64,000 bases of DNA from Alviniconcha marisindica (taxonomy: Eukaryota > Mollusca > Gastropoda > Provannidae), in assembly GCA_018857735.1 (NCBI GenBank), contig JABMCL010001041.1, positions 81,001 to 145,000 of the forward strand, written 5' to 3'. The notes under the pieces were generated by a model, which saw only the letters and a list, made by a program, of their open reading frames with translations, was not told the origin of the DNA and did not search any database. Shown in pieces: positions 1 to 11,656 of this stretch. Each line of letters opens with the position of its first letter. Position 1 is the stretch's first letter. The position numbers and the translations under genes are program-made.

Positions 1-1163
1 AGATGTCTTTGATCTAGACTGACAGACCCAGAAAAAACAACACTGACGACAGATGCTCATTAAAAATGGAATGGAGGGACCTCCTGTAGGGGACAGGAGA
101 AGGGTCAGCTGCAAGGCACACAGGATTCTGGGGGGCTGGTCTGATCACTGCTTTGCACATTTTACATGGATGCAAAAATTATTGGCCACTGCACCTTTAA
201 AAAAAATAAAATGTTTTAACATGTTAGCATATGCCATATACACAATAATAAAAAACTAGCATGATCCTTGCACACATATTTAAATATACATGTGCATATT
301 TTGTGTGTGTGTGTGTGTGTGCGCGCGCGCATATGTGTGTAGTAGCTAGATCAACATTTGGTATGACTGCATGTGTAAATTACAAAATTTGCTTTGACTG
401 CATTGAAAACTCATTGCCTGTGTTAAAGAATCTATCATATAAGTAGTTTCTTCTGGTTCAACACATTTGTTAACCGTCTCTGATTAATCAAATCAGAAAA
501 GTAGGCCAGAAATGGTTACCTCAATGTCGCAGGTCAATGCATTACTTTTGTTTCTGTATATGGATCACCTGTGTAGTACGTAAAACTTACCTTGGACAAT
601 TCATATAACAAAACTGCATGTACTTTGGATAATTCACAGCACAAAAATGCAGTCACTTTAGGAGGGTGTCTGTTGTTATTAAAACAAAAGTCCAAGTTTG
701 CTTTTTGTCTCAGCAACAGCTGAACAATCATTTGTTAAAAAACAAAAAACAAAAACAATTGCACGTCCAATTTGTCTTGAAATTACAAATGCGGATCATT
801 AAGTTCAGAAAACTTAATTCCAAAATTTGAATTGTGAAATGCATATTGTATGAATGCTGCACACAATAACTTAGGCAACTAACATAACTACTCAAAATGT
901 GTGTGTGTGTGTGTGTGTGTGGAAATCTAGTTGTGATAGGTTTGAAATTTCAGCAAACAAAGAAGATGCATGATGCATTATGCAACACCTTATGTACCAG
1001 TGGTCTATGAGCTTTACACACATCTGATCCTACCAATAATCTCATGAAACACACAATTCTCAAGTTTAGTTTCTAACAGGTTTTTATTTTAAACTCTTCC
1101 TGTTGGATGGACAACTTTTGTGAGAAGGCTAGTTCCTTTTAAGCATTTAGAAAAAAGTCGGTG

Positions 1164-1336
1164 CCATTAACTTAAAGTATTGAAAGCAACTTGTGTTGAA
1201 AAGAAAAGAAAAAAGAAAAAAATCAAAGAGAAGTGTCAATTATTATTATAGTGTAAGTTGAACTGCCATTAACTTAAGCAACTTGTGTTGAAAAAAAAAA
1301 AAAATCAAAGTGTCAATCATAGTGTAAGTAGAACTG
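1164..1336. repeat. Diverged tandem duplication, about 90 bp unit, two copies
   Basis: The string gccattaactta followed by gcaacttgtgttgaaaa, an A-rich run, atcaaag, gtgtcaat and atagtgtaagt occurs twice in succession (about 1164-1255 and 1263-1336). The second copy is shortened. It lies in presumed intron sequence. Confidence 0.8.
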
Positions 1337-3030
1337 CATCATTAAGAAGTGCACGTGAACCAAGAGACTGTACGCCACATCAAAAGTGTACTTCTGCAAA
1401 TCAACAGAAAAGTCTGACCAAATGTAAACAGTAAACAACAAATCTGTCCCCAGCAGAAAAAAGGAATCACTTTTCATTCTTCATAATTGTCAGAAACCTG
1501 GTATACCTAAAATATATATATAATTTGTTTTTTACAAATAGGTTCAGTTTTGTTGTCTTAAATATTTATTAACTTCACAATTAAAAAAAAAAAAAATCAA
1601 GTTTGTCTGAGAACAAACACTTCATTTTTTTGCCAATAGATCAGTCAGCAACAAAAATTCACTTCAGGTTAGAAAGCAACACAACTTCAGACGTTTTCTT
1701 TTCCACTATACATATCACCAGAATTGTTGAGTATGAAGTTGCTGGCAGCAGCAGAAAGCAGACAGCCACCCTTCCCACTTCAAGACCATGCACTTACACT
1801 GGCATGTGCTGACTAGTTACAATACACTTAATACAATGTACCAGCAAAGCACTGTAATGTAACCATGTACATAGAAATAAACATGGGTGTAATTCAGAAT
1901 AAATCACAGACACCAACAGGGACAATATGGGGGTGAGGTGAAGCACAGCGAAAGCAGGTGAGACAGCTTGAATGGCCAACAGCTGGTGCCTCCATCATGT
2001 CAGACGAAGCCACAGCAACTTATCTTTTCTTTTCTTTTTCTCTCTCTCTACTTTTTATATTTTTTATTGTTTACTTTGTTTTTGTTCTCATTGCTTTTTG
2101 TTTGATATTTCTTGTCAAATGCTTTGAGAATATATTGCTGTAGATTCTTGGCCACAAAGCAGACCCACAGCTTACAATGATAGGAGGCAAATACAACAGG
2201 GGTGGTCACCAGGCGAAAATAAAGAGAAAAATAAAGACTTGAAAGCTAGACTGGGTTCCATCACAGAAAGAAACAGTGTGGGCAAGTGGGAGGAAAGGGA
2301 GGGGGATAAGACAAGAGGGAGACACAGAAGTAGCAGAGCAACAGAGGTGGAACTGAAGGGGGAAAATGCCTCCAGACACTTCAGTGTCAACAGAATCCTC
2401 CACGCCAAAATTAAAAGACCTGACACCAAAATGAACCACAACACAGTCACAGAAAAAACGAAAAAGAATGGCCACCATGGAATGAATTTTTCTCTTGTGA
2501 TTGTCAGAAACAAAGACTACACTATTTGTAGATACTTACAAAAGTAAAGAATGGGAGAAAAAAAGTGACAATTTTGTTCTACCAAAGCCTTTGATCCGTT
2601 AATGTTATTATTTGTTTCTTTCAGTCTTAGTCAACTTCTTCAACTGCAAACCATTCTGCACATTTTCTTCCAAGAAATGATTAAAAATACAGTTCTGATA
2701 GCAAGCTTTGATGCACATATATATATAATTGTGATGTTGCCAACATCGCCTGGTAAAATAGCAGGAAGAGCGGGAGAGGAATAAAAGATGTACCCATACA
2801 TGAATGATACTGTGGTAAATCAGGGGGAGGGAGGTGCTTGAGTATGACTGGACTGGATGACAGAATTTTGTGGTTGAGGAAGAAACTGATTCACTGATCA
2901 AGACAGAGCAACACACTCATATAGTTCGTGGACAGAAAGAGTAAGAAAAGGGTGGCAGTTGAGGAGAAAGGTAACAAGGAAGCTATCACTCTGGAAAACA
3001 GTGGGTTGCCAAAGCTGACCTACTCTACCT

Positions 3031-3235
3031 TTCAAATTTTTCATTCTTACAATTACGCGTACTTGTTTTCTGGGCCTAGGACATTTCCATTGTTAATACC
3101 AGTCTTCTGGGCTGAGAGTTTTTCCATTAATGCAAGTATCAGTTTTGGGGGTCAAGGGCTTTTTCATGATTACAAGTAGCAGTTTTCTGGAATATTTTCA
3201 TTTTTTACAAATATAAGTCTTCTGGACTAGAGGGG
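3031..3235. repeat. Degenerate tandem repeat, about 55-60 bp unit, four copies
   Basis: The phrase ttttctgg or tcttctgg, then a purine-rich stretch, a tttttccatt-like run and acaagta recurs about every 55-60 bp. The copies are strongly diverged, which suggests an old minisatellite. One open frame crosses it (2928-3179) but has no recognisable homology. Confidence 0.6.
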
Positions 3236-6200
3236 ACTTTTTCCTTTCACGCAGCTTGTGTGTGTGTGTGTGTTTTGGGGTAGGTGGTGAGTTGTACAAA
3301 AGTAAACTCACCACTCACAAATGTTGCACTTTTTTGCAGTTTGTTTCATTTCTTCACTCATTTCTGTCTTCAAAACAATTTAAATCAATTACAGAACCTG
3401 ACCTTCTAGGCTAGTGCTGATTACAGAAGGCATATGCTTGCAACCCAGATCAACTATCCAGATGCTCTGCTTTCTTTTTCTTTTTGTAACTCTCATTCTT
3501 TGCCTCATTCTCTGAAGCTCATGACATCTTACAGGTACCGATTTTCTACTGCTTCCTTTTGCAGTTCTTTGCCTCAATCTCAGGATCATCTGCAAGTTGT
3601 GCAATACTTCCTAACAAATTCTAGATGTCGCACCCATCCTACAAATTTTTGGTTTAGTGGGAAAAAACCAAAAAAAACAGTCTGAGCAAAATTAGACACA
3701 AGAAAAGTTTGTTTGCACACTAACGAAATTACATCATCACTGAAAACTTTTGCTGACCACTATGTTCTAACAGTCCTGCCTGGCAAGTTTGCTGCCAGTG
3801 TGTTGGTAACCAGGTGTAGTCTAAAACAGAATGTGGGCTAGAGACAGTGAAATATATGGTGTACAAATTCCACCCTAACATTTATTCAGATTTTGCCCAA
3901 CTTAGTGCAGAAAGGCTGTGCTATTTTCGGCAGGTTGGCTTCAAACTGCCTGGAAGCTGATCCCTCTGTTTTGCTATTGTTGACTTCAGCCAACTAGAAA
4001 CACTTGGACAGATGCCAACAGAATCAGGTCTGTTTTACAGCAAAAGCACATCTGGTAGGCAGCTATGCTCATGATGCTTCAAAACTTTTGCAAAGATCAA
4101 AGTAGAGTCTATGTACCTGCATGAAACAGCCACCTATCCTGCTCTCAATTCTCAAAAATTGTACTGTCTGATCATTTCACATCTTCTTCCGTTAAAATAA
4201 ACTTTTATAAAGACAGTATCAAAACTCTTTAAAAATAAACTGTTTCACCCCACCCTCACCCCATATGGCATTTGGAACATGCTCTGGAGACTGGAGCAAA
4301 ATCAATTATCAAACTTGCACTCAAATAAGTGTTCTGTTACCACTTCAAGATAAGTAACACTCAGCCATCTCACAATCAAAACAGAAAGAAGAAAACTCCC
4401 ACTCTTTTTTAAACTCTCCTGTGACCTTGGAGATCAGCCAAGTTCACCACAGTATGAATCACAAAAATTACTGCCAACAGGTAAACCTAGATAAAGGTTA
4501 CCATTGTCAATCATCTTACCTTTTAAGATCTCTGTTAAACAGGACACGTGAAAGCTGCCGATATTACAGTTTTTGACTGGATCATGTCTTGTTGAGAAAA
4601 CACAACTTTCACCTTTCTGTCACCAATGTGGACTTAGAATTCAACCAAGGTCACTGAAACTGTACGTGCTCAGAACTCAGTGGAGGTTACCATCATGCAA
4701 AGCTGACAAGATCTCAAGTACCCTCCAATAGAGAGCAAAACGTAACATTCTTGCTCACACAGCCTAAGGCACCTAAGGCATTCATCACCCATGAATAGTA
4801 AGATTCAACTGACTATTCATGTGAGTTACAAACCACTTCATATGGTGTTTCAGTTCAGTTCACAAACATACAGATGTGTGTAGTATTGCATCTATCTTAC
4901 ATGGTTTGCTTGCAATAGCTCTCAGTGACCCCTACAGGGTCCATCTTGTGGGTCCATGTGATCTGAAGGTCTACATTTCAACCAACCACAACTATTCTGA
5001 ATCATCATTACAGAGTGATCCAAAGATCCTCATCTTCAGATTGGACGCTAGAGACAATGCACCAGGGTCTTTGGTGAGAGACGCTTTGCAAAGTATGTGT
5101 ATTCTGATGAAGCCGATGCATGCTTTCTCTAACTGGATCCACCCAGGCAAAAACCACGAACATGTGCATTGTAATCACATGTCCAGCTGACATGTGGGCT
5201 GCAACAAAGGTAACACAGTGTGTCGAGAGTTCTGCACTCAGGGTTTCCCACTGCTTGACAATCATATTGTAATGAGGTCAGAAAAGTCACTGCAAGCAAC
5301 CCATACACTTGTGTCAGTGTGTATCAGTTCAAATTCACACCATGCGTTTAGCTGTCTAGCTCTACACAACTTGCTGACATGCTCCGTAAGACTAAGAGCC
5401 AATTTGATCGTGTGAGAAAAATGAACGCAACATGCTTTTTTGTTTGTTTTTGCAGATTTTTCCTTGGGGCTTAAAGAAAGTCGAACCTTTTTCAAAACTA
5501 CTGTTGAAAATCTGACTGGACTGTAAAAATCTGACTTTACTGACTGTGCCTTTCCCCCCACCCTGCATCAGTCTTTCTTTTATGTTGTCTTCACCTCACA
5601 AAACTAATCTATTTGCTTGCTATTTCATCTTTGTTATTGCACAGTATTAACTTTCTTTTTCTACCCCCTGACTTGCTATGTATTAGATTGTTCTGTTTAC
5701 AAAGGTATTGTTGAAAATCTAAACAAAACTTGCCATTTATGAAGAATTTTCACATGAAGGAAGTACTGATATTGGTATGGCACTCCTAGTTCAAATCAAT
5801 TCAGCTAGTTAATTTAAACAAACAGCAATGAAGGCAACTGAGTGTCATATTTGTCAAATTACTACTCACTAACATTAACATCCAATTCAACACTTCTCAT
5901 CTTCATCACTCTTACTAGCATTGCTATCAATGTACAAAGTCCATATCACTGGACATTTAAAAAATGACTAAAATGCAAGACTATTTTCAGGAATAAAGGA
6001 ACAAAACCTCTTTGACAAAAAGGATCTGAATGTGAATAAAATGGGTCCGAGTAAAAATTAAAAAAAAGAAGAAAAAAAAGTGAAGCTTTCAACTAAATGA
6101 TTTTAAAGAAATCAAATAAATTTGCAAGGTTGGTAAAGGTCAACTTTCCTCGCCCCAAAAAAACCCATCACCACGGGGCCACGGAAGCAAGTGCAACACG

Positions 6201-6266
6201 AAGCTAGGCAACCCAGTAGCAGAAAATTGGATGGAGATCTAGAGAAGACAGTCTGGCAGACCCTAC

Positions 6267-6393
6267 CTTCAGGTACCCCTGGGAATCTATCAGTAAGTTC
6301 TCAGGTTTTAAATCTCGGTACATTATATCCAAGTGATGCAAGTATTCCAACACCAAGACAATTTGTGCAGCGTAAAATCGGGAATGCGGCTCG
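6267..6393 (-). CDS. PKA-C: PKA catalytic subunit, exon 6 distal version (catalytic loop, alternative B)
   Basis: This second copy of the catalytic-loop exon is also 127 nt with the same entry and exit phases. After Ser141 it begins [20 protein letters not shown] and ends IDSQGYLK. The catalytic loop YRDLKPEN is intact, so it is not a decayed duplicate. The acceptor is TTTGACAG and the donor is GTAGGG at 6266, weaker by eye than the proximal copy's GTAAGT. Only 358 bp separate the two copies. It keeps the family-typical SEPH and QGY residues but has [11 protein letters not shown] in helix E, where the other copy has [11 protein letters not shown]. Use of either copy gives a full catalytic loop. 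Inclusion of both breaks the frame. Confidence 0.94.
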
Positions 6394-6751
6394 CTGTCAA
6401 AGAAAAGTGTAAGAAACATGTCACTTCAAATTCAAACAAGATGAAAATGAAAATCCATTAAAAAAAAAAAAAAAAGTCATCAACACACAATTTGGTAACA
6501 ATAACAAAGCCGAAAAAGGAGAACAAGGTGTAAGTCAAACATTTAAGTTCAACATACTTTTCCAAAACTTGCCCTTGGCAGCTACTTTCTTCTTGTAGGC
6601 CAAAGTTTCTGTATCACCCATTTCTGAGCCCTTCCCTTCCAGAAAACCTGTGCATCCAAACCTTGTTCTTCTTTTTTGGCCTCAATGTTTCAAACATCCA
6701 AATGGAGAGAAAAAAAAATAGGCATCTAACTGAACACTCCTGAACACTTAC
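6394..6751 (-). other. Intron between the two alternative exon 6 copies
   Basis: This 358-bp interval separates the duplicated exons. It contains an A-run around 6460-6475 and no recognisable coding sequence. It is long enough for normal splicing, so simple steric exclusion of a too-short intron would not by itself enforce mutual exclusion. Confidence 0.85.
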
Positions 6752-6878
6752 TTTGGTGTACCCTTCAAGGTCTATGAGCAAATTTTCGGGTTTGAGATCT
6801 CTGTATACAAGATCCAGATAATGCAGGTATTCAAAGGCCATAACAATTTGCGCTCCATAGAATCTGGAGTGGGACTCG
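6752..6878 (-). CDS. PKA-C: PKA catalytic subunit, exon 6 proximal version (catalytic loop, alternative A)
   Basis: This 127-nt exon encodes residues 142-183 after completing Ser141. It begins [20 protein letters not shown] and ends IDLEGYTK. It carries the catalytic loop YRDLKPEN, with Asp168 as catalytic base, Lys170 and Asn173 (Asp166, Lys168 and Asn171 in mammals). The acceptor is CCCAACAG and the donor is a strong GTAAGTG at 6751. It is the first of two tandem copies met by the spliceosome. Compared with the distal copy it has Ser for Pro in SEPH, Gly for Ala in FYAAQ, and a more vertebrate-like FEYLH helix E. In-frame reading continues past the donor by chance and should not be taken as protein. 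Confidence 0.94.
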
Positions 6879-9808
6879 CTGTTGGGAAAACCAATAAAGC
6901 ATGTGAAAATCAGGAAAAAGAAAACTGTGCACATTGAGTTTCCTGCACATCAAAGACTCTAAAGGCACAACAGATGAAATGTTAAGCCCTTTAGATATTA
7001 TATTAAACTTTAAAGCCCAAAATTACCATAAATGCTATCAGAACTGGTTGGAATCACATCAACTCAGCATTTTATAACCCATAATTTGTAAAACCTATAA
7101 TAAACAAAATGCATATAATATATATATTTTATATAATTATTCAAAACACTGAGGCACCAGCTTTAGAGAAGTCAACTGTGCATCTTCAAACAACATTACC
7201 TATAACAAAAAAGTATGCATCACCACAAGCCACACATTTTGCCAGTCAAAGTTTGTGGCATGAACTTATCTTTATCATTACATTTAATATTACCCCCCCC
7301 CCTTCTTTGCAAGAATGTGTCCATACTTCCACTTGTGAACGCTGTACATGTGCAGTTTTCAATGTCATTTTCTCTATGGGCTTCTTTCAAATAGCATATT
7401 AAGTAAAATCAATTCAGTACATTCAGTTGTATCAAAGCAATGTTTTGTGCAGGAAACACAATGGTGAAAAAGAAGAAGAAAAAAAAAGAAAAAAAACACA
7501 GATCAAAGTAACTACTGATCATGTAATGATCATCTAACCAAATGATAACAAAAAATAAAGTGGATTTTAACAAAAGGAAAAACTATCATTGTCAACATCA
7601 CAGTAGATTATACTTCTATAGAGCCAAGTGTTTTGTTTCTTTTTAAACAAATGTCTGCATTTTTTTTCTTTCTTTTTCTCTCAATCTTTCTGAAAATCAG
7701 GGGCAGTTGTTACAAAATTTTGCAATAAATACAAGCACTGAAAACACAGTGACAAACACAAGAAAACAAAGTTTTCTAATGCTACTCTCCATCTGATTTG
7801 ACTTTCATTAATATTTTATCTCATAAAATGAAATATCATCTTACTGAGTTCTTAAGTCTTTTCAATTTTGTTATCAGCACTGCTCTCACTGAAGTAATTG
7901 TTTTTACATATATGTTTTTTAATGTTTGGCTACATGTATGGCTTTTAATATATGCTGAAATTGCTGTAAAAGCAAAAACGTTTTTTTTAACTCTTTTTCT
8001 TAGTCATGGACAGCTTATTATTGCACCCCCCCTCCCCCCCTTCATTTTATTTTTAAGCTCTAACTCAAGCTTCTCTCTATGAAATGGGGTAAAGTCTGCC
8101 AAGGACACCATTTTGTCTGCTACCAAGACAATCAACTGTTGATGTCATCCTTCCTCCCGAGATATCAAGTGTAACAAGGCCCACAAACAATAGGCATTTC
8201 AGAGGGACTGACAAACTACACCAAAGTTCACACTGATTAATACTGCCTCAAAATCTGTCCAGAAGCATTCAGTGCATGGAGCCAATAAACAATCCTGATT
8301 CCAGCTAAGTACAGTTTAGTTCATACATGGTTTAACTTGAAGGCCTTATCTGTCACCCTATGATTTGCAAACAACTGACTATGACTTTCTGCAATTTTGT
8401 ATTTTATTTTTATATATTATATTTTTTAATGTATTAAGAAAAGCCAGTCCTGTGTGTTCCCTCTTTTTGAATCCGTTCATCACAATTCTGTGTGGCAGGC
8501 ACTATGACTGCACAAAGTGACCAAAATTGCCAACTACCAGAAATAAAATTAAAAAAATAAAAACGTACAGGAAAAGAAGGTTGGGGCCAACGGGTTGTAG
8601 ATCTAAACAAAGACAGTAGTCTGACAAACATCTCTGTTATTAATATTACAGACCCAAAACAAATTATAAAGTGATCCAACATATTCAAACAATACTTATG
8701 CTTAACACTATAATGGAAAACAAAAATTACTTCATCAGCTATACAGTTCATGAGTTACACAAAATAATTACTTTTATTTAGCTTACAATGATGACATAGT
8801 AAATGCATAAAGCTGCAATCAAATTCACGACAGTGTGACAGTAATCAGTGTGAAATCCACAAGCATCAAGGAAAGGTGGATGCTGTCTTGCATATAAAAA
8901 GGATATAAAGTGCAGTATAGCCAGTGAGTGGCAACTTAGGATTTCCCAGGACTTTTCCAGTCAAGACAAAATAGGTACAAAACACTTTAAAAAATAAAAT
9001 TAAAAAATGTAATCGCTGACTGCAGAGTTGCATATCTGAACCAGTCAATAGGACTTGAACCAATCAAATGGATACGCAAATACCTTGTAGATTACACACT
9101 GTGAATTAGCACATTTATGATCATGAACATCTTTTCTGCAGGACAATGAATGAAACATACAGTGACAAACCTAAAACTAGTCCAGCCCCCCCCCCCCTCC
9201 CTCCCCCCCCCCCCCCCCCCAACCCTTCACTATCCCTTGGACACTTTCCTGTCTGTGATCTGTGATCTATACTAACAAGTAAGGTCAACAAAACTGGTAC
9301 TGACCATGCTAAGCTAAGCGCAACAGAGTGATTAATCATGCATATTTGAAGGAACCCACTAGAAACAATGTCCAAGTAGCCCATTAACTGATTAACCCAT
9401 AAAGTGTTTTTAATATTCATGTATTTTTGTTCCCAGAAATCCACAATCTCCTTGGAGCTGAAAGCATGCAGTGATCACTGGAAAGGATGTTCTTATCAAT
9501 ACATGTACAACTATAATTATTATCAAATGTGAATGCAGATGGATCAAATATTACCAAAAGCATACATTTAGTTTTATGGCTCTGGAAACTAATACATTTA
9601 CAGGTCATTAAAACTGATAAGCTGGCAAGAATGAGAAAAAAATCATTTAGAGACTACTGGTGTTTCACTATGCAAAGTTTAAAAGATTCTGATCGTGGGT
9701 GACAAATCATTATTCTAGGGTTCATTTCCCAAATTTTCAACCCCCCCCCCCCCCCCCCCCTATAAATACAGGACAAAACACAATGATTTGATGAACTATT
9801 TTATTTAC
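6879..9808 (-). other. PKA-C intron 5
   Basis: This is a 2.9-kb AT-rich intron between exon 5 and the proximal exon 6. It holds poly-C runs at 9186-9220 and 9741-9760, a TA-rich patch near 7112-7135 and C runs near 8025-8040. Nothing else was recognised. If the distal exon 6 is chosen instead, the intron extends to 6394. Confidence 0.85.
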
Positions 9809-9891
9809 CTGAAGCGGCCTATCCTTCGTAAATGTGAGAACATTTCACCCCCTGAGACAAATTCTAAGACCATGTACAAGTTGGAGTTGTC
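9809..9891 (-). CDS. PKA-C: PKA catalytic subunit, exon 5 (hinge)
   Basis: This 83-nt exon (residues 114-140 plus two bases of codon 141) reads [20 protein letters not shown] and then LRRIGRF. It holds the hinge between the kinase lobes ([10 protein letters not shown], vertebrate MVMEYVPGGE) and helix D. The acceptor is CTGTTGCAG before 9891. The donor GTAAATAA begins at 9808. The final AG joins with C from either version of exon 6 to make Ser141, so the exon is compatible with both. A 20-nt poly-C run lies 49 bp past its donor, inside the intron. Length and phase agree with the vertebrate exon. Confidence 0.95.
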
Positions 9892-10973
9892 CTGCAACAG
9901 AAATCAAATAGTCTTTTACTTTCACTGCAAATCTGCAGGACACAGACACAATTGCTCAAATCAAGTGATTTTTCAAACATTTGTTCATACCCTGTAACAC
10001 TATCAGTTCTGGGAATCAGCATCCTGTGAACCACACAGGGTCAATCCAGTCAACCACATCGGACTAACAAATAAATCCATGAATAATACTCAAGAATACA
10101 AATTCATACTCAACTCTGGTATTCACTGTTATTTCTCGGTGACTACTATCATTGGCTATCACCGACTCAATGGAAGAGCTGCAGATGGAACATTTTGCTG
10201 AGTATGCAAAGTGCACATCTGCAGAGCTCTGCAGACGTGCGTGCAGGCGTGTGCACACACACACACACACACACACACACTTTGCTGCAACAACACTATG
10301 TTTGCAGAGCTCTGAAATCTGTTACATGTTTTGCAGAGCTCTGCAAGAGCAACATGTGGTGCCAAATATTACAAGCAAAACTGAAGCCAGTTTTATCTAG
10401 AGCTTCAAACTTCATTTTCCTGCTCCGAAACTGCTTCTTGTTTCTGCAGCTGCAAAACTAAAATTGCTGCCACAAAATGCATACTTGAACTTTGAAGCTC
10501 CAACTGTGCATTTTCTGGACAGTGATCAAACTTTAGCTCTACAACTCTTGATGACTTGAACTGTGTCAGCGATTGCCAATGACACTCACCCCACAATACC
10601 ATGCCAGAACTACCATACAATTAGAGGAGCCAAACCTCAGCTGACAACTCATATTAAAAAGATTTATTTGATTTGTAAGATCCCCTCACAAGCACAGTAA
10701 ATGAGGTATGACTCCTCTCCCTCCTGGTTTCTCACAATTAAGTCTGGCCATGCAGTAAAAACAAGAAATAATATTCTGACTTCCTCCCAGTACACAATTT
10801 TGCCTGTTTGTATGCATCGAACACTTATACACAGCTCAAACTAGTCTAGACGATGACAGACTGCAAAAGAAGATCTTTCAGTGCCACCAACCCTAATAGT
10901 TTTTAGCATAGATCAACATTTCTCATGCTGTGCATCTAAAATGCACACAGGAAAATGTTAAACAGAAACTTAC
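9892..10973 (-). other. PKA-C intron 4, with a CA microsatellite
   Basis: This 1.1-kb intron contains a (CA)n tract at 10253-10280. Around it the string gcagagctctg recurs at about 10217, 10303 and 10333, which is a small local repeat. No exon was found. Confidence 0.85.
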
Positions 10974-11072
10974 TTTGAAAGCAAACTCTAAGCTGACCAG
11001 AAAGGGGAAGCTGATTGCCTGCAGAATCTTCTTCTCGTTCAATGTGTGCTCAACTTGTTTTAATTTCACCAC
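10974..11072 (-). CDS. PKA-C: PKA catalytic subunit, exon 4 (B and C helices)
   Basis: This 99-nt exon (33 codons, residues 81-113) starts [17 protein letters not shown] and ends LEFAFK. It matches the B and C helices of PKA-C, and Glu93 in LNEK is the helix-C glutamate (Glu91 in mammals) that forms the salt bridge with the catalytic lysine. [12 protein letters not shown] corresponds to the beta-4 segment. The acceptor is CTTTCAG before 11072 and the donor GTAAGT begins at 10973. Both ends are phase 0. It lies 452 bp downstream of exon 3 on the transcript, the second-shortest intron seen here. The exon length equals the one recalled for vertebrate PRKACA exon 4. Confidence 0.96.
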
Positions 11073-11524
11073 CTGAAAGAAAAGCAATGTTAAGGGAATA
11101 AACAATGGTATGAACGATTAACATCAACAGAGCATTGTATTTTTTGGTTTTCGCTTGATTCAATATGCCCAATGCTAGCCTGTGTAACACTAACAGCTGT
11201 CCAACCAATGAAGTGCTCTGGTCTGGCAGGATCATTATAAGGATCAACACATGGACTCTTTGAACTGTGTAAAAAGGGGCGGGGGAAAAAAACTAAGCAA
11301 AACATTTGATAAAGGGAAAAAAGATATTTGTTTCAATTTGCATAAAACATTTTCTAGAGTCAGGCTAAGCTATCACAGTATCAGTATCATACATAGTTTT
11401 CAACATATTTTTTACTAGGATTGTGCAAATGCTTACTATAATACTAATATCAGTAACACAAGTTTAGCAGTACTTAAGCTTTATCATTAGCCTCTGAATA
11501 AATTAAAGAACAAGCAGACAGTAC
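11073..11524 (-). other. PKA-C intron 3
   Basis: This 452-bp AT-rich intron lies between exons 3 and 4. No repeat or alternative exon was seen. Confidence 0.9.
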
Positions 11525-11656
11525 CTTCTGTTTGTCTAATATTTTCATGGCGTAGTATTCTTTGTTTGACCCTTTGTGTTGTACAAGCATGACTCTGCCG
11601 AATGATCCTGTGCCCAATGTCTTTATCCTGTCGAAGTCGTCCAAACAGGCGTTGGC
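11525..11656 (-). CDS. PKA-C: PKA catalytic subunit, exon 3 (Gly-rich loop and catalytic Lys)
   Basis: This 132-nt exon (44 codons, residues 37-80) begins [15 protein letters not shown] and ends ILDKQK. It carries the nucleotide-binding Gly-rich loop GTGSFGRV (51-58) and the ATP-anchoring lysine in YYAMKIL (Lys74, equivalent to Lys72 of the mammalian enzyme). The acceptor TCAG precedes 11656 and the donor GT follows at 11524. Both ends are phase 0. The loop before beta-3 ([12 protein letters not shown]) has one residue more than the vertebrate HKETGNHYAMK, which explains 132 nt against the 129 nt recalled for vertebrates. The match to PKA-C is clear and better than to PKG or PRKX, which lack the [20 protein letters not shown] context. 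Confidence 0.96.

Larger units (their letters stand above)
1..6266 (-). other. AT-rich non-coding DNA, probably PKA-C intron 6
   Basis: No exon could be recognised here. I looked in particular for the next kinase exon (VTDFGFAKRV, TLCGTPEYLAPE) on the minus strand and did not find it, so the remaining PKA-C exons should lie left of the window. The stretch holds short GT tracts (302-330, 899-921, 3257-3273), a local duplication at 1164-1336 and a degenerate tandem series at 3031-3235. The remainder shows only AT-rich unique sequence with A and T runs. That it is intron rather than downstream DNA is inference from the truncated gene. Confidence 0.6.

Noticed and set aside
2172..2547. Overlapping 90-113-codon frames on both strands near 2.2-2.5 kb
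   Set aside because: They overlap one another on opposite strands, have no recognisable homology and lie in the presumed intron of PKA-C.
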